A stretch of 64,000 bases of DNA from Paramyrothecium sp. XJ0827 (lineage: Eukaryota > Ascomycota > Sordariomycetes > Hypocreales > Stachybotryaceae): the NCBI GenBank assembly GCA_020881915.1, contig JAJFPB010000001.1, forward strand, positions 3,162,001 to 3,226,000, given 5' to 3'. Shown here one piece after another: positions 21,240 through 31,964 of this stretch. Each line of letters starts with the position of its first letter. The first letter of the stretch is position 1. A program made the position numbers and the translations under genes. The notes under the pieces were generated by a model, which saw nothing but the letters and a program-made list of their open reading frames with translations, did no database searches and was not told the origin of the DNA.

Positions 21240-22724
21240 CTACAAGATACTATCCGGCTCCAGGGCCTGCATGATACCCCCCACGAGGTGTAAGCTCCCA
21301 GTGACCAATACTTTCCGTGCCCTTGGCTCTGTCCCAGCCAGCCTCACCGCGTCCTCTATCGTGTCTGGAATACTGTCTCTTGTGGAAATGTGACAGCCGG
21401 GTGCCATCTTGCGCATCACGGCAGCCGCGTCCTTCTGCACGCTCATGTCCCGCGCCTCGCCGGCGGCGGGCCGCGCGACCTCGTTCCTCGTGAACAGGGC
21501 ATGCCCGAAGACGTCCGAACGCCCGGAAGCCTGCTGCACTGCGCCGATGAAGTTGGCGAGGAGCTCGGACGCGTTACGCTCCTGCTGGTTGAACACCAAG
21601 ACGGCCGACTCGGTGGAGTCCAGGCTCTGGACGAACCACTTCGCGACTTCCTCCAAGCTGTCCCTGGTGTGCGCGCCGTCGAGATACCATGCTGTGTCCG
21701 CAGCCTCGAGCACCTCGCACCGTCCTCTGAGTTTGGCTCTCTGCAAACCCGAGACCAGCTGACCGGGGAGGTCTCTCAGTGGCGCGTCGCGGTTGAGGGT
21801 CATTCCTAGATGCTCGCGCACGGCCATCACCGCCAAGGCTTGGTTGTACTTTTGAAAGTCGCCCTTGAGTCCGCCTTCGACACCGCCCCAGGCTTGGATC
21901 TGATCATCCGGGATCTCGTACAGGTCCGCGCCGTTTTCAGTGGCCCTCGCCCTCAGGATCTGCATGACCAGCGGCTGCTCGTCAACCCTCCTCGTGAAGG
22001 CCTTCACGCCGCGCTTGAAGATGCCGGCCTTGTGCCAGGCGATCTGCTCCACCGTGTCGCCCAGCATGGCCACATGGTCGATGCCGAGCTGCGTGACGAC
22101 GGACGCCGAGACGGCTTCGGGTGGCAGCACATTGGTCGAGTCGTATTCGCCTCCGATGCCGCACTCCATGACGACGCTGCCGATGTTTTCCGTGAGGAAG
22201 ATGTGCCACGCGAGAATGGTCAGGAACCGGAAATAGAAGGGCTTGGACAAGTGGCCCTCTGCCTGCTCTGCGGGCACGCCCTCGCTCCGCGCCGCCTCCG
22301 TGAACCGGTCCCACAGCTCGAAAAAGGCCCTGGCAAAGAGCTCCTGTCCCACGGGCTCGCCGTTGATGGCGATCCTCTCGCGGGGGCTCACGAGGTGCGG
22401 GCTTGTGTAAGTGCCCACCGACCCGTACTCTCGCAACATGCCCGTCGCGTGGGCGCAGACGGAGCCCTTGCCCTTGGTGCCCGCGACATGGATATGGCGC
22501 AGCCTCGCAAGGTCCTGCGGCGTGTACCCGGCGCGCTGCAGCCAGTTCTTCATCTCCGGAATGGCGAAGGCGTTGAGGTCCACGGAATTCTTGCTGTCCT
22601 TGCTGCTTGTCTTGTCGAACAAATGCGTAGTCCGCCGATTGGAGGCGATCTGGCCCAGTTTGTCCAGGGCATCGCTGTAGGTGCGCGACGCCATACGGAC
22701 AAGCTGGCCACCCGTTGGGCGCAT
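21240..22724 (-). CDS. Second folylpolyglutamate synthase paralogue
   Basis: 494 residues in one exon, converging on the first FPGS gene with only 80 bp between stop codons. Same family landmarks: HVAGTKGKGSVCAH, SPHLVSPRERIAI, ECGIGGEYDSTNVLP, LGIDHVAMLGDTVEQIAWHKAGI, WYLDGAHTRDSLEE and GSLHLVGG. Sequence outside these motifs is clearly diverged from the neighbour and it lacks all three introns, so this is an old duplicate or separately acquired paralogue. A recent tandem copy is unlikely. The ATG at 22724 is followed 10 codons later by MASRTYSDAL, which aligns with the cytosolic start of the other gene. The frame stays open a short way upstream, so a 5' exon with a presequence cannot be excluded. 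Substrate could be folate or another pterin or amino-acid acceptor. Confidence 0.9.
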   Translation of the reverse strand: MRPTGGQLVRMASRTYSDALDKLGQIASNRRTTHLFDKTSSKDSKNSVDLNAFAIPEMKNWLQRAGYTPQDLARLRHIHVAGTKGKGSVCAHATGMLREYGSVGTYTSPHLVSPRERIAINGEPVGQELFARAFFELWDRFTEAARSEGVPAEQAEGHLSKPFYFRFLTILAWHIFLTENIGSVVMECGIGGEYDSTNVLPPEAVSASVVTQLGIDHVAMLGDTVEQIAWHKAGIFKRGVKAFTRRVDEQPLVMQILRARATENGADLYEIPDDQIQAWGGVEGGLKGDFQKYNQALAVMAVREHLGMTLNRDAPLRDLPGQLVSGLQRAKLRGRCEVLEAADTAWYLDGAHTRDSLEEVAKWFVQSLDSTESAVLVFNQQERNASELLANFIGAVQQASGRSDVFGHALFTRNEVARPAAGEARDMSVQKDAAAVMRKMAPGCHISTRDSIPDTIEDAVRLAGTEPRARKVLVTGSLHLVGGIMQALEPDSIL

Positions 22725-23284
22725 TGCTCTGGCGAAATGTGGTGGTGAAGACGTCGCTTTGTTCTCCCTCTACCTTGACTGACGTAAGTGGTCCGAGGTG
22801 TGAATTGGTCTCGTCGCCCAGGGAGCAGGCATGCGAACAGCTACCGTTCCGGTGCAGTGCCACCAAGCCACAATTGGCCTGTTCCAGCAGGGGAGAAGTC
22901 CCGTCAGCTCAAATTCTATGGAGTTTTTACAAGATACACAGGGCGCACAACATCACGAGAGTTTCTGACTGGGGGTGAAAAGAAGATGAAAGCTACCTAG
23001 TAATTGTGAGAGCCAAGCTACGTGGGGAGAGCCTACGACCAAGGCACGCAAGCAAGGTAGTGGTCGCTACTCCACGCCCCCCATCCATATTATACAGGAG
23101 AGCATCATTTGCAGAGAGCGTCATCTACATCAAAACACCTCGAATGTGAACCAAGGTTCAAAATCCAGGAAGGCTTGAAATTACTGCCTCTCTCGTGAAT
23201 CTCTATTGCATCTAATACACAGGCTATCAGGCCTTGCTAGACAACCTTCTAGGACCAATATACATGACATAAGAGAAATAGTTT
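22725..23284. other. Intergenic: promoter of FPGS paralogue and 3' UTR of MIC60
   Basis: 560 bp, no supported gene or RNA. Confidence 0.55.
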
Positions 23285-25604
23285 TTAATCAACTCTCAAG
23301 CTTTGAAGACGCGCCTCCGTGGCAATGACCTGGAATCGGTTTGTTAGTACAAGAGCTCAATTGCCACTGCGCCCGAGGCGGACGGCCGAGGGAAAAAGAA
23401 AAGAGAAAAACTTACGTCGAGCGCCTGCTGAACCTCGAGTGATTTGCGAACCTCGGCAAGCCAGTCCTTGCTCAATGTCTTCGCCCATCCTTGCAGTCCA
23501 TTCATCTCTCGTGCCGCCGAGTCAAGATCACCCTCCTCCAGGAATGTTTGCGTACGGGTCAGGATGCTCTCCACGTCGCTGCCCTCGGCTAGACCCTGCT
23601 TCTTGAACATGACTTGGCTCAGAACCCAGCTGGACGCGTGGCTAGCCACACCCGCATCGTCAGGCAGCAGAGACGCCTTGCGCACCTCGCCAGCAACCCT
23701 GCGGAACCGATCGATCAGCTGAGCCGAGGGAGAAATACCCCGTTGGTAAGCTGAAGGGTTAACCGATGAGATGGCTGCGTCCACCACGGGATCGTCGGAC
23801 GCAATCTCCTTGAGAGCAACAAGCTCCTGGATGAAGGGACGCGGGTGCTGGGCATCCTCCAAGCTGGCACGAACCGCCTCGACGGCCACGTGAAGTTGCT
23901 GAGTCTTCAGGTTCGTGTCGACGACCTCATTCCAGCCCACGGCCAGCTTCTCCAGCTCGGAAACGGCCGACGTCAGCTCTTCAAGCTTGCCCAGGCGGCC
24001 TTCGCGTTCCTGCTCCACACGAGCCTTGACATCGCCAGCAAACTCCTTCTTGAGCGCAATTGCTTGTTCCAAGAGCTTGTTCTGCAGCTTCTCCTCGTTG
24101 AGCTTCTTCTCGCGCTCCGTCACAAGCTTGATTCTCTCGTCGTAGCTGTCGCGAACCTTTTGCATCTCGCCCTCGAATTCCCTTCGCCACTCCATTTCCT
24201 GGCTGATCATGGCCTTCTCGACTCGCTCGATCAGATCGGTCGCAGCCTTGTCGAACTCTGCAATCTTGGACCGAACTTCGCTAGCAGCCTTCTTCTCGAC
24301 CTCACCCTTCATGACCTTGAGCCTATCGCCGACCTTGACGATGTCACCCTTGGCCTTGCCAATAGTGCCAGCGTACTTGCCGTGGGCGCCATCAGCATTG
24401 ATGACCAGGATGAGGTCGTTCAGCATGTGTACCAAGTCTCGGACCAAGGGCTCCTTGGCGTCAGGGAGCTTCATCAGATCAATGGGCTTCAAGGGAGGGA
24501 ATTTAGAGGGCTCGTTGACTTCAGGAGCTTTGAAACCTTGAGGCGATGGCGCAGGAGCCGCAACCTTGGGCTCCTCCTTAGCTTGGGGAGCAGTCTTCTC
24601 GAGCGGTTTGGCCTGCGGCTTCTCAGTCTCCAGGGCAGCGGGCTTTGGCGATTCGGTTGGGGCCGGCTCATCAGACTTCTTGGGAGTCGGCGCAGTTGGG
24701 GTCTTCTTAGCCGGTGGAGCAGCGCTCGAGTGACGAGAACCAGTGTCACTAGCATCAGCAACCCTCCACGAGGCGCCGCTCTGAGCCGGAATCTTCACCT
24801 GCTCACCAGTCTCGCGTGGGGTGGAGGAACGACCAAGGGCCTTGGGGACCTTCTTCTTGAACTCCAACTCCTCCAAGTACAAGACAGCTTGCTCTCCAAA
24901 GGGAACGAATTCCGTGAAGAAGTCGTGGAAGTTGTCATTGATTCGCGAGTACCACACTCCGCCGGCAAAGCCAACTGCGCCAAGAGCGATCAATGTGAGC
25001 AGGAGATTCCTCAGACGTCTGAAGAATCCCTTCTTCTTTGGGGGCGAAGGTGGAGGTGGAGGAGGCGTAGCGATGGAACCCGCTTGAGCCTTGGTCTCTC
25101 CAACGTCGTCAATGGATGCCGGGGGTTGAGGCTTTCCGCCGCTCAGAGGGTGGACTTTGGCGGCGTTGACACTCGATTCGCCGACGTCGTCGATGGTAGT
25201 GGGAGGGTTGGGCTTGTTGGCGACGACGTCAGAAGGGGAAGGGGGGGTCAGAGGGACCTCGGATCCATCGATGATCTTCTTTTCGATTGCATCCTCGGTG
25301 ATGGTGGGAGGTGGGCTTCGCTCGGAGCTCACAGTCTCGGTAGTGGGCAGAATAGGTGGCTTGGGAACGTCCACGACGGGCTTCTTATCGTCGGCATACG
25401 ATCTCTAGAGGAAGTCAAGAGCGATTAGCTGGTGCCAGGGTCTCGGAGCGTCTGCCCGAACTCGACAGTTGTAGTGCTGGGAAAGCTTACCCTGCCCAGC
25501 GAGCTGGTCTGGCGCGAACCCGCGACGAGCCATTGGCGCCGAGCGGCGGCCGCTACAGGCTGGCCGCTCAACAGCCTTGCTGACCGAAGCGATGTTCGCA
25601 ACAT
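23285..25604 (-). CDS. MIC60: MICOS subunit Mic60 (mitofilin)
   Basis: Core subunit of the MICOS complex that shapes crista junctions in the mitochondrial inner membrane and contacts the SAM/TOB complex. Three exons: 25604-25491, 25404-23416 and 23329-23285, giving 715 residues; both introns are 86 bp and phase 0. Residues 1-40 (MLRTSLRSARLLSG...) are an Arg-rich presequence. A single transmembrane segment lies at about 169-190 (LLLTLIALGAVGFAGGVWY). A Pro/Ala/Lys-rich linker and a long coiled coil (about 390-520) follow, then the mitofilin signature, ending with QQALDVIATEARLQSLRVD across the last junction. The tiny last exon (14 codons) is easily missed; without it the frame runs into intron sequence. 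Confidence 0.95.
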
Positions 25605-26585
25605 GGAGGAATGCAATGACCAGCAAGGCGCAGGTTAGGTTGGTGTAGAGAGGTGACCTTGTTGACGTTGCAGCTGGACAAAAACGCTCAGGGCAAAAGT
25701 TCGGCTACCTTCTGGTAGGAAGAAAGCTCCAGAGAATGCACGGAACCTGGATTCGCGCTAGGCCAGAAGAATCCGGCAGGAACCGGATGACGCCACGCCT
25801 CCGACACTCTGACCCAACGTACCTAGAAAGCATTCTTGCTGTTCATATATTGCCTCGAAAACCATGAAAAGAATGGTGGAAAACAGACATTGAGCAAAAC
25901 CCTACATGACAGAGGGCTATGCGTACACAAGGCCAGAAGGCAAAGTGAACAGGCTCGCTAAGCATTCTCAAACTCGAAAAGCGCCACAGTGGTAACGCGG
26001 CAGTCTACTTGATCCTCAAGCTCCCTCTACCTAGTCATTCGGCGCATTGCAAGCGATTGTTGAAATGCATATGATTACAACTAGGAGGTCTCCATATTCA
26101 TCTGCACAAAAAGTTGATGACGCTTACGTCGCATAAACATCGCAGCCGCTGCTTCCAGCATTGCGAAAACCCCCCGCGAGAAGCCTCATCTAAAGACCCG
26201 TAGCAATCTATCAGACTGAAAGTTCACCGAAATGCCATCACATGCCTCCAATAAACCATGCCAGCGCTTCTCCCTCGGCTGCTCAGCCAAACCCGCTAGC
26301 TTGAATGTCTCACCAGTACACCCGCAACTTATACCTGAAGGCTGGGGAAAGGAGAAAAAAATCGAACTGATATTACGCAACATTGTTTACTGATAACCCT
26401 CCAACCAGAGACTCCAAGAAAAAGAAAAATGTTGAGCTCCAAGTCGCTCTGGCAGGCCGCGAGCGACGGGCGACGGTTGATCGTCTTCGTCGCGATTGAA
26501 CCACACTTATCGGCCGGCCAAAGCCATCCGCCTCCGTGTAATGCTAGTCGCCCTCTATGCATCCTACATCATGATCCGCCGAACC
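25605..26585. other. Intergenic: MIC60 promoter and Rab5 3' UTR
   Basis: About 1 kb with no supported coding sequence or RNA gene. Confidence 0.55.
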
Positions 26586-27489
26586 TTAGCAGCTGCACTG
26601 GCCGTTGACATTCGTGTTGGCATTCTCAGGGTTCAGGCTGACGCCCGGACGCTGGCCTGGCCGAGCATGTCTGGGCCCAGCTTGGTCCAGAGGCAGCTTC
26701 TTTGCAATCGCCGTGAAAAGCTCAGGAACGTTCTCTGCCGTCTTGGCCGAGGTCTCGAAGAACAGCAGACCAGCTTCTTTGGCGTAAGCCTCCGCTTCGG
26801 CAGTGGGGATCGCTCGCTTGTCGGGTTGCTCTGTGACCAAGTCCAGCTTGTTGCCGGCCAGGGCGATAATAATGTTCTCATTTGCTTGACGCTGGAGCTC
26901 CTTAACCCAAGACTTCGCCTTGTCTAGTGAGGCCTACGAAAGGATTAGTCCGACGTTTCCCCAACATGGTCAAATGGAATGAGTCTCAAACGTACAGCTT
27001 GCGTAATGTCGTAAACCACGACTGCGCAGTTGGCATTTCGGTAGTACATGGGCGCTAGGGACTTATATCGTTCTTGTCCGGCGGTGTCCCAAATTTCGAA
27101 CTTAACCGTGGTGTTCTCATCGAGAGAAATGGTTTGGGTGAGGAAAGCAGCGCCGATAGTTGATTCTCGGAAGGAGTCGAATTGGTCCTATCATCTTGTC
27201 AGTACTGAGAACGCAAGCCGCTTTGATCGATCATGGTAGGCCATACCTTAACAAATCTGAGCACTATCGAGCTCTGTGGAGATGGTGTTAGTTTCATGGT
27301 TACCAGCATAATACCGTTGTTGTATCGAACTGGGCAATACCTTTCCGACAGCAGACTCCCCTGATCAACAGCGATTAGCGACGGCCGAGGGCACCTAGAT
27401 AGGAGGTCGAACATACCCAACAAGACAAGCTTGAACTGAGCGAAGCGGTTGTTGGCGCCGCGGGCAGCAGGAGGTCCTCGTGCGGCCAT
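26586..27489 (-). CDS. VPS21: Rab5-family GTPase (Vps21/Ypt5-like)
   Basis: Small GTPase of early endosomes that drives homotypic fusion and vacuolar sorting. Five exons: 27489-27417, 27360-27341, 27273-27247, 27187-26996 and 26933-26586, giving 219 residues. Exons 2 and 3 are micro-exons of 20 and 27 bases that together encode the P-loop GESAVGKSS and VLRFVK. Seen: P-loop (25-33), effector region with [12 protein letters not shown] (Rab5 hallmark), [28 protein letters not shown], and a C-terminal CSC for double geranylgeranylation. Introns are 56-67 bp. All junctions are in frame and the whole chain follows the family. Confidence 0.95.
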
Positions 27490-29211
27490 GATGTGAACTG
27501 GTGGATGGGCGATTCGTGATTTAGGACTTGTCTTTAGGAAGCACCGCGCTGCGCAGGGTGGTCGGTCGGCTCAGTCGAGGCTATAGAACAAGCGGACTGA
27601 TAGCGGTATCGGTGATCTAGGTGCTTTCGGGCGATGCGCAAGAGAAAGGGCGAGATGGTCAGGAGGGGGCGGAGATCGGGTTTGGGCTGCCTAATGCAGT
27701 CTGACGAGTCGAGGAGCGTTTATGTCGATAAGGTAGGTTTAGGTAAAGGAAGAGGCAGGTCTAAGTTGATGAGGCAGACGTAATTTGGCGGCTTGGGGAG
27801 GCGACTTGGGCTTGTACCAGCGGGTCAGATGGCCTCTCGCAGTCCGAGAGACGCAATGTGGGCTACCTTATGTAAGCGGATGTGATTGGTCCGCAGCGGC
27901 AGCTGGTGTGGCTTTTTCACGAGCTTCTGCTGGTTTGGACGGCAACGGCAGAGTCACTCGGTAGTGGGTGGGTCCCCTGGCCCTGTTTGGTACTTTCACA
28001 TTCATTGTCCTACAAACTGGCTGCGGGGCTGCAGGTTGAAAGTGGCAGCCTGCCCCAAGTACCGATTGTGGCATGTCTACGGTAAGGTAGGAGCCAGGAG
28101 CCTGGCTGTTGTGCCTTATCCATCTCATGCAGGGTCTTCTGTCTGTGTTTGCCAGCGTTCACTGCGCTCATAGCATGGGCTTCAGGTACCATAGCTTGCC
28201 GTACAATAAGTGGGCGCAGACTAATATAAGGTAACATACCCAGACCTTGGGACCTCTTGTACCGATGAAACAAAATGACGGTGTGCGAAGCATGAAGTTG
28301 GGACCGAGGAAGTTGACGGAGAAATTATCTGCAAGTCGATTCTGCGATGGCTATTTGGATTTATTAGATTTGGTAACGAATTTTTACCTGTCCTCAGCAG
28401 AGCTTGCTTTGCCTCACATGCTGAGTCGCTTACAATCACACGCCTAGATGCACGGGACAAGCCGATAAAGTTCGACTGCAACATTTAAATTTGTTTATAT
28501 ATTTTTTTAAAAAATGTCGAGGCAAATGATAGCTGACAAGGGCCTGTAGTTGTGTCCGCGGTAGCGATGCCTTGTGCTATGCCATCCGCTCGCTTAATGA
28601 CACACTAACTTTCCAGCACTCAAGATGGATGGCCTGGTAGTAGACCCGAGCAGAACGGTCATTCGAGGTTTGCTGGTAATATTTGTTTCAGAGAAGCTCA
28701 GTCGGCGACCTTAAGTTGGTGGTATGGTACTATGGCAGTCAAGTGTATATCGTGTCTCAGTAAGGTACTACCTTAGGTAGCCAGCAATGTATTGCCTCTG
28801 TGAGAGCAATATCATGCGGGTGACTTGAATGGAGGTACCTCAGCAGGCTTTCCTTGACTTCGAGTTACTTGCTTGCAGGTACCTGTAATCTACTGTACCT
28901 TACCTTAGGTACCCCCTAAGCAGTCGAAGTGACGTTGTCTCTGTAACTGCTCTGGAAATAGAACTACAGGGCCACGTTATCTTGTGCTGCAACTACGTAC
29001 TATCCGTACAGATTATTGACACCTCATTCTGAACCGAAGCTCCTTGGTCGTCGTACGTCACCCCAACACCAGCATCAGCACCAGCACCAGCACTAGGTGA
29101 GCCGCTCAGCAACATAGTCATCAAGGGGCGCCGCTGTATTGACCGAGATTCACAAAGTCTGCTACGATCCAGATTCGGGAACGATTCGCTACTGAAGCCG
29201 CTTGCTCGCCA
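27490..29211. promoter_or_regulatory. Long divergent promoter between Rab5 and SAC1
   Basis: 1.7 kb between the two start codons. No gene is seen. The right half holds the cluster of GGTACC/ACCTTA palindromes listed separately and an A/T-rich patch (ATATTTTTTTAAAAAA, about 28499-28514). Confidence 0.5.
28761..28920. repeat. Cluster of ACCTTAGGTA / GGTACC palindromes
   Basis: In 160 bases: AAGGTACTACCTTAGGTAG (28762-28780), GGAGGTACCTC (28831-28841), GCAGGTACCTGT and GTACCTTACCTTAGGTACC (28876-28914). These overlapping short palindromes recur only in intergenic parts of the window. Confidence 0.75.
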
Positions 29212-31463
29212 ATGGCGCACCTCGGCGCGCAGCTCCCCTACCGGGACATCAACCTCAAAGTCGCAAACGACTCCTACGTCTTCACCTCGCCCTCGTCCCC
29301 CAACGCGCCGGCCTTGATCATCGACCGCCCAACCGGCGATGTCCGCCTTAGCGAAGGCGCATTGCAGGCTGGCAAGCGAGCCTTGCGCGTCTCCAGCATC
29401 GCCGGCATCCTGGGCATGATCCAGCTTCGACTAGGTCAGTTATAGGACGTCGTCTTGCGCACATGCAGTCCGGGCACTGACATCCCATCAGACAAGTATG
29501 TCATCGTCATTAGCAAGGCTCAACCCATGGGTCGCCTCAAGGGCCACATGGTGTACAAAGTCATCACTACCGAGATTCTACCCATGCGCGAGCGCCAGAT
29601 CCACGATCCCGACGAAGACACCTTCATCAATCTTCTCAAGACGTTCATGGTCCAAGGCCCCATGTACTTCTCCTATTCCATCGACTTGACAAACTCGTTC
29701 CAGCGTCAGTCGCAGGCCGACACTTCCAAACCCCTGTGGCTCAGGCACGATGATCGTTTCTTCTTCAACAAGTACTTGCAGACCGACCTCATCAACTTCC
29801 GCTCCACCGGTTCAAGAAGTCAACCTGGTCCGCAACCTAGTGTTGACCCTTTCATTCTTCCATGCATCTTTGGAATGCTGGAGATCAAGCCCACCACCTT
29901 CAAGAATACCCCCTTGACCATGATTCTGATCTCCAGACGGTCACGCTACCGAGGTGGAACGAGGTACTTCACTCGTGGTATCGATGACGAAGGCCACGCC
30001 GCCAATTACAACGAGACGGAACAGATCATAATTCTGAACGATAGTAGCAGCGGTTTGGGGGGCTATGCTGGCAGCTCGGACATGCAAAGCGGCCAATACG
30101 CGCAGAATGGCCAGGAGATGCAGATTCTGTCATATGTGCAGACTCGTGGCAGTGTGCCCACCTACTGGGCCGAGATTAACAGCTTGCGATACGTACCAAA
30201 GCTTCAAGTGCGGAATGTCGAGGCAGCCATCGCTGCCACCCGCAAGCATTTCGACGAGCAGATCCGTCTGTACGGCGACAATTACCTCATCAACCTCGTC
30301 AACCAGAAGGGCCGAGAAAGGCAAGTTAAGGAGTCTTATGAGAAGATGGTCGAGGCTCTCGTGTCAGCACCCAAGGAGCACCAGGAGGCTGATCGGGTAA
30401 CGGAAGAGAAGTTCACCGTGATTCAGCCCCAGTCCCGCAGCCAAGAGTACGACCGGTTACATTACGTCTACTTCGATTACCATAGCGAGACAAAAGGCAT
30501 GAAGATGTACAAGGCATACGCTCTTGTTGAGAAGCTCAAGGAGGACATTGACAAGCAAGCCTATTTCCGCGGTGTCGACGTGCCCGCCAACGCCGGCGGC
30601 AAGATCGAGGCCCGTGGCCTGCAGACCAGCGTCATGCGTACCAACTGCATGGATTGCCTTGACCGCACCAACGTTGTGCAGAGCATGTTTGCCCGCCACA
30701 TGCTCGATCGCATGTTCGTAGAGCTGGGCCTCATGGCGCCTAATACTACGTTCCGTGACGAGGACCCTGCCTTCGAGTTCCTCTTCCGTAACATCTGGGC
30801 CGACAATGCCGACGTCGTCTCCTCGTCGTACTCTGGCACAGGAGCCATGAAGACGGACGTGACCCGTTTCGGTACGCGCACCAAGACGGGTGCCCTGCAG
30901 GACGCTCGCGTCGGCATCACGCGATACTTCCTCAACAACTTCATGGACGGGCCGCGCCAGGACTCGTACGATCTGTTCCTCGGCGCGTACCAACCAGGTG
31001 CTACCAACATTGGCACTGGCTTGGTCTTCGTGGATCGACGCCCAATCCTGATCCAGTCGGTCCCCTACCTCTTCGCATTTAGCGTCTTTATTGTCCTCGT
31101 GGGCCTCTTCACAAAGCGCTCCCCAGACGCAAGCGTGCTCCCGCTGCGCCTGTTCATCATTTTCTGGTTTGCCGTCGCCGCTTGGTGCGGCAACTTCATG
31201 CTCGGCCATGGCATGCTCTATGTAAGTTGGCAGCCCATCCACAGCACACACTCATCCGTTATATTCCCGTACTGACGTGCGCTCCCCAGGTCAACTGGCC
31301 AAAGCTCAACCCCAAGCCGTTCGCAACCGAAGGTTACAGCGAGCACTTCTCCAAGGCAAGGAAGGATAAGCTGCTCGGCCCCTTCGTGGCGAAACACGAG
31401 AGAGGCTTGAGCACGGCACGGTATCTCAACGCGGAGGAGGGTGCGAAGAAGAGAATTGAATAG
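29212..31463 (+). CDS. SAC1: Phosphoinositide phosphatase Sac1
   Basis: Integral ER/Golgi phosphatase that removes mainly the 4-phosphate from PI4P. Three exons: 29212-29434, 29492-31221 and 31290-31463, giving 708 residues; introns 57 bp (phase 1) and 68 bp (phase 0). The Sac domain covers about residues 55-545. The catalytic CX5R(T) motif is RTNCMDCLDRTN, with nucleophile Cys460 and Arg466. Two C-terminal membrane segments lie at about 595-617 and 628-646, followed by a cytosolic tail (VNWPKLNPKPFATEGYSEHF) that depends on the last intron being removed. Length is slightly above yeast Sac1. Confidence 0.95.
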
Positions 31464-31964
31464 AACAAGCGGGTAAAATTAGAGCATCGTCACTGTCATC
31501 CATGATAAAATAGCACTTGGCTACTCTATGAGGCTGTTGCCGAGCATAGAGCGGAAAGACGACGACTACTGTATTAGACACGTCCTTGTCATTTCTAATC
31601 ATTATATTCATTCTGTTCTGGCTGAGCCTTCCCCCTAAGCTACTATTAATGTAGAGATGGAAAATATACAAACCCGATTAGAGACGCTAGGTGAATAAGG
31701 TATACACGCCAATGCTATGCGGCAAATACTCAAGGGGTATCGAACTCCTGTAGCTCAAAAAGAAGATACAACATGGCCAATGTAAAAATGTGTTTGTAAA
31801 CAAGACGGTGGACATGGACGGTTGGCTATCTGCCAACCGGGGGAGGAGAGGCTCACTCAAAGAAAAAGAAGAAAGAATAAGGGAAAAGGTACCTCATCGG
31901 CATGTAAGCGCCAGACGTGGCAGGCAAAGACAAACCGAGAGACGGGTGGCGAGATGGAGATGAT
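31464..31964. other. Convergent 3' spacer
   Basis: 500 bp between two convergent genes, A/T-richer than the flanks, with no gene seen. Confidence 0.6.

Noticed and set aside
21810..22748. 312-codon plus-strand frame opposite the second FPGS
   Set aside because: Antisense shadow of a confident enzyme gene.
23845..25428. 527-codon plus-strand frame opposite MIC60
   Set aside because: It is the mirror of a real GC-rich gene with strong codon bias; it has no motifs and MIC60 is certain on the other strand.
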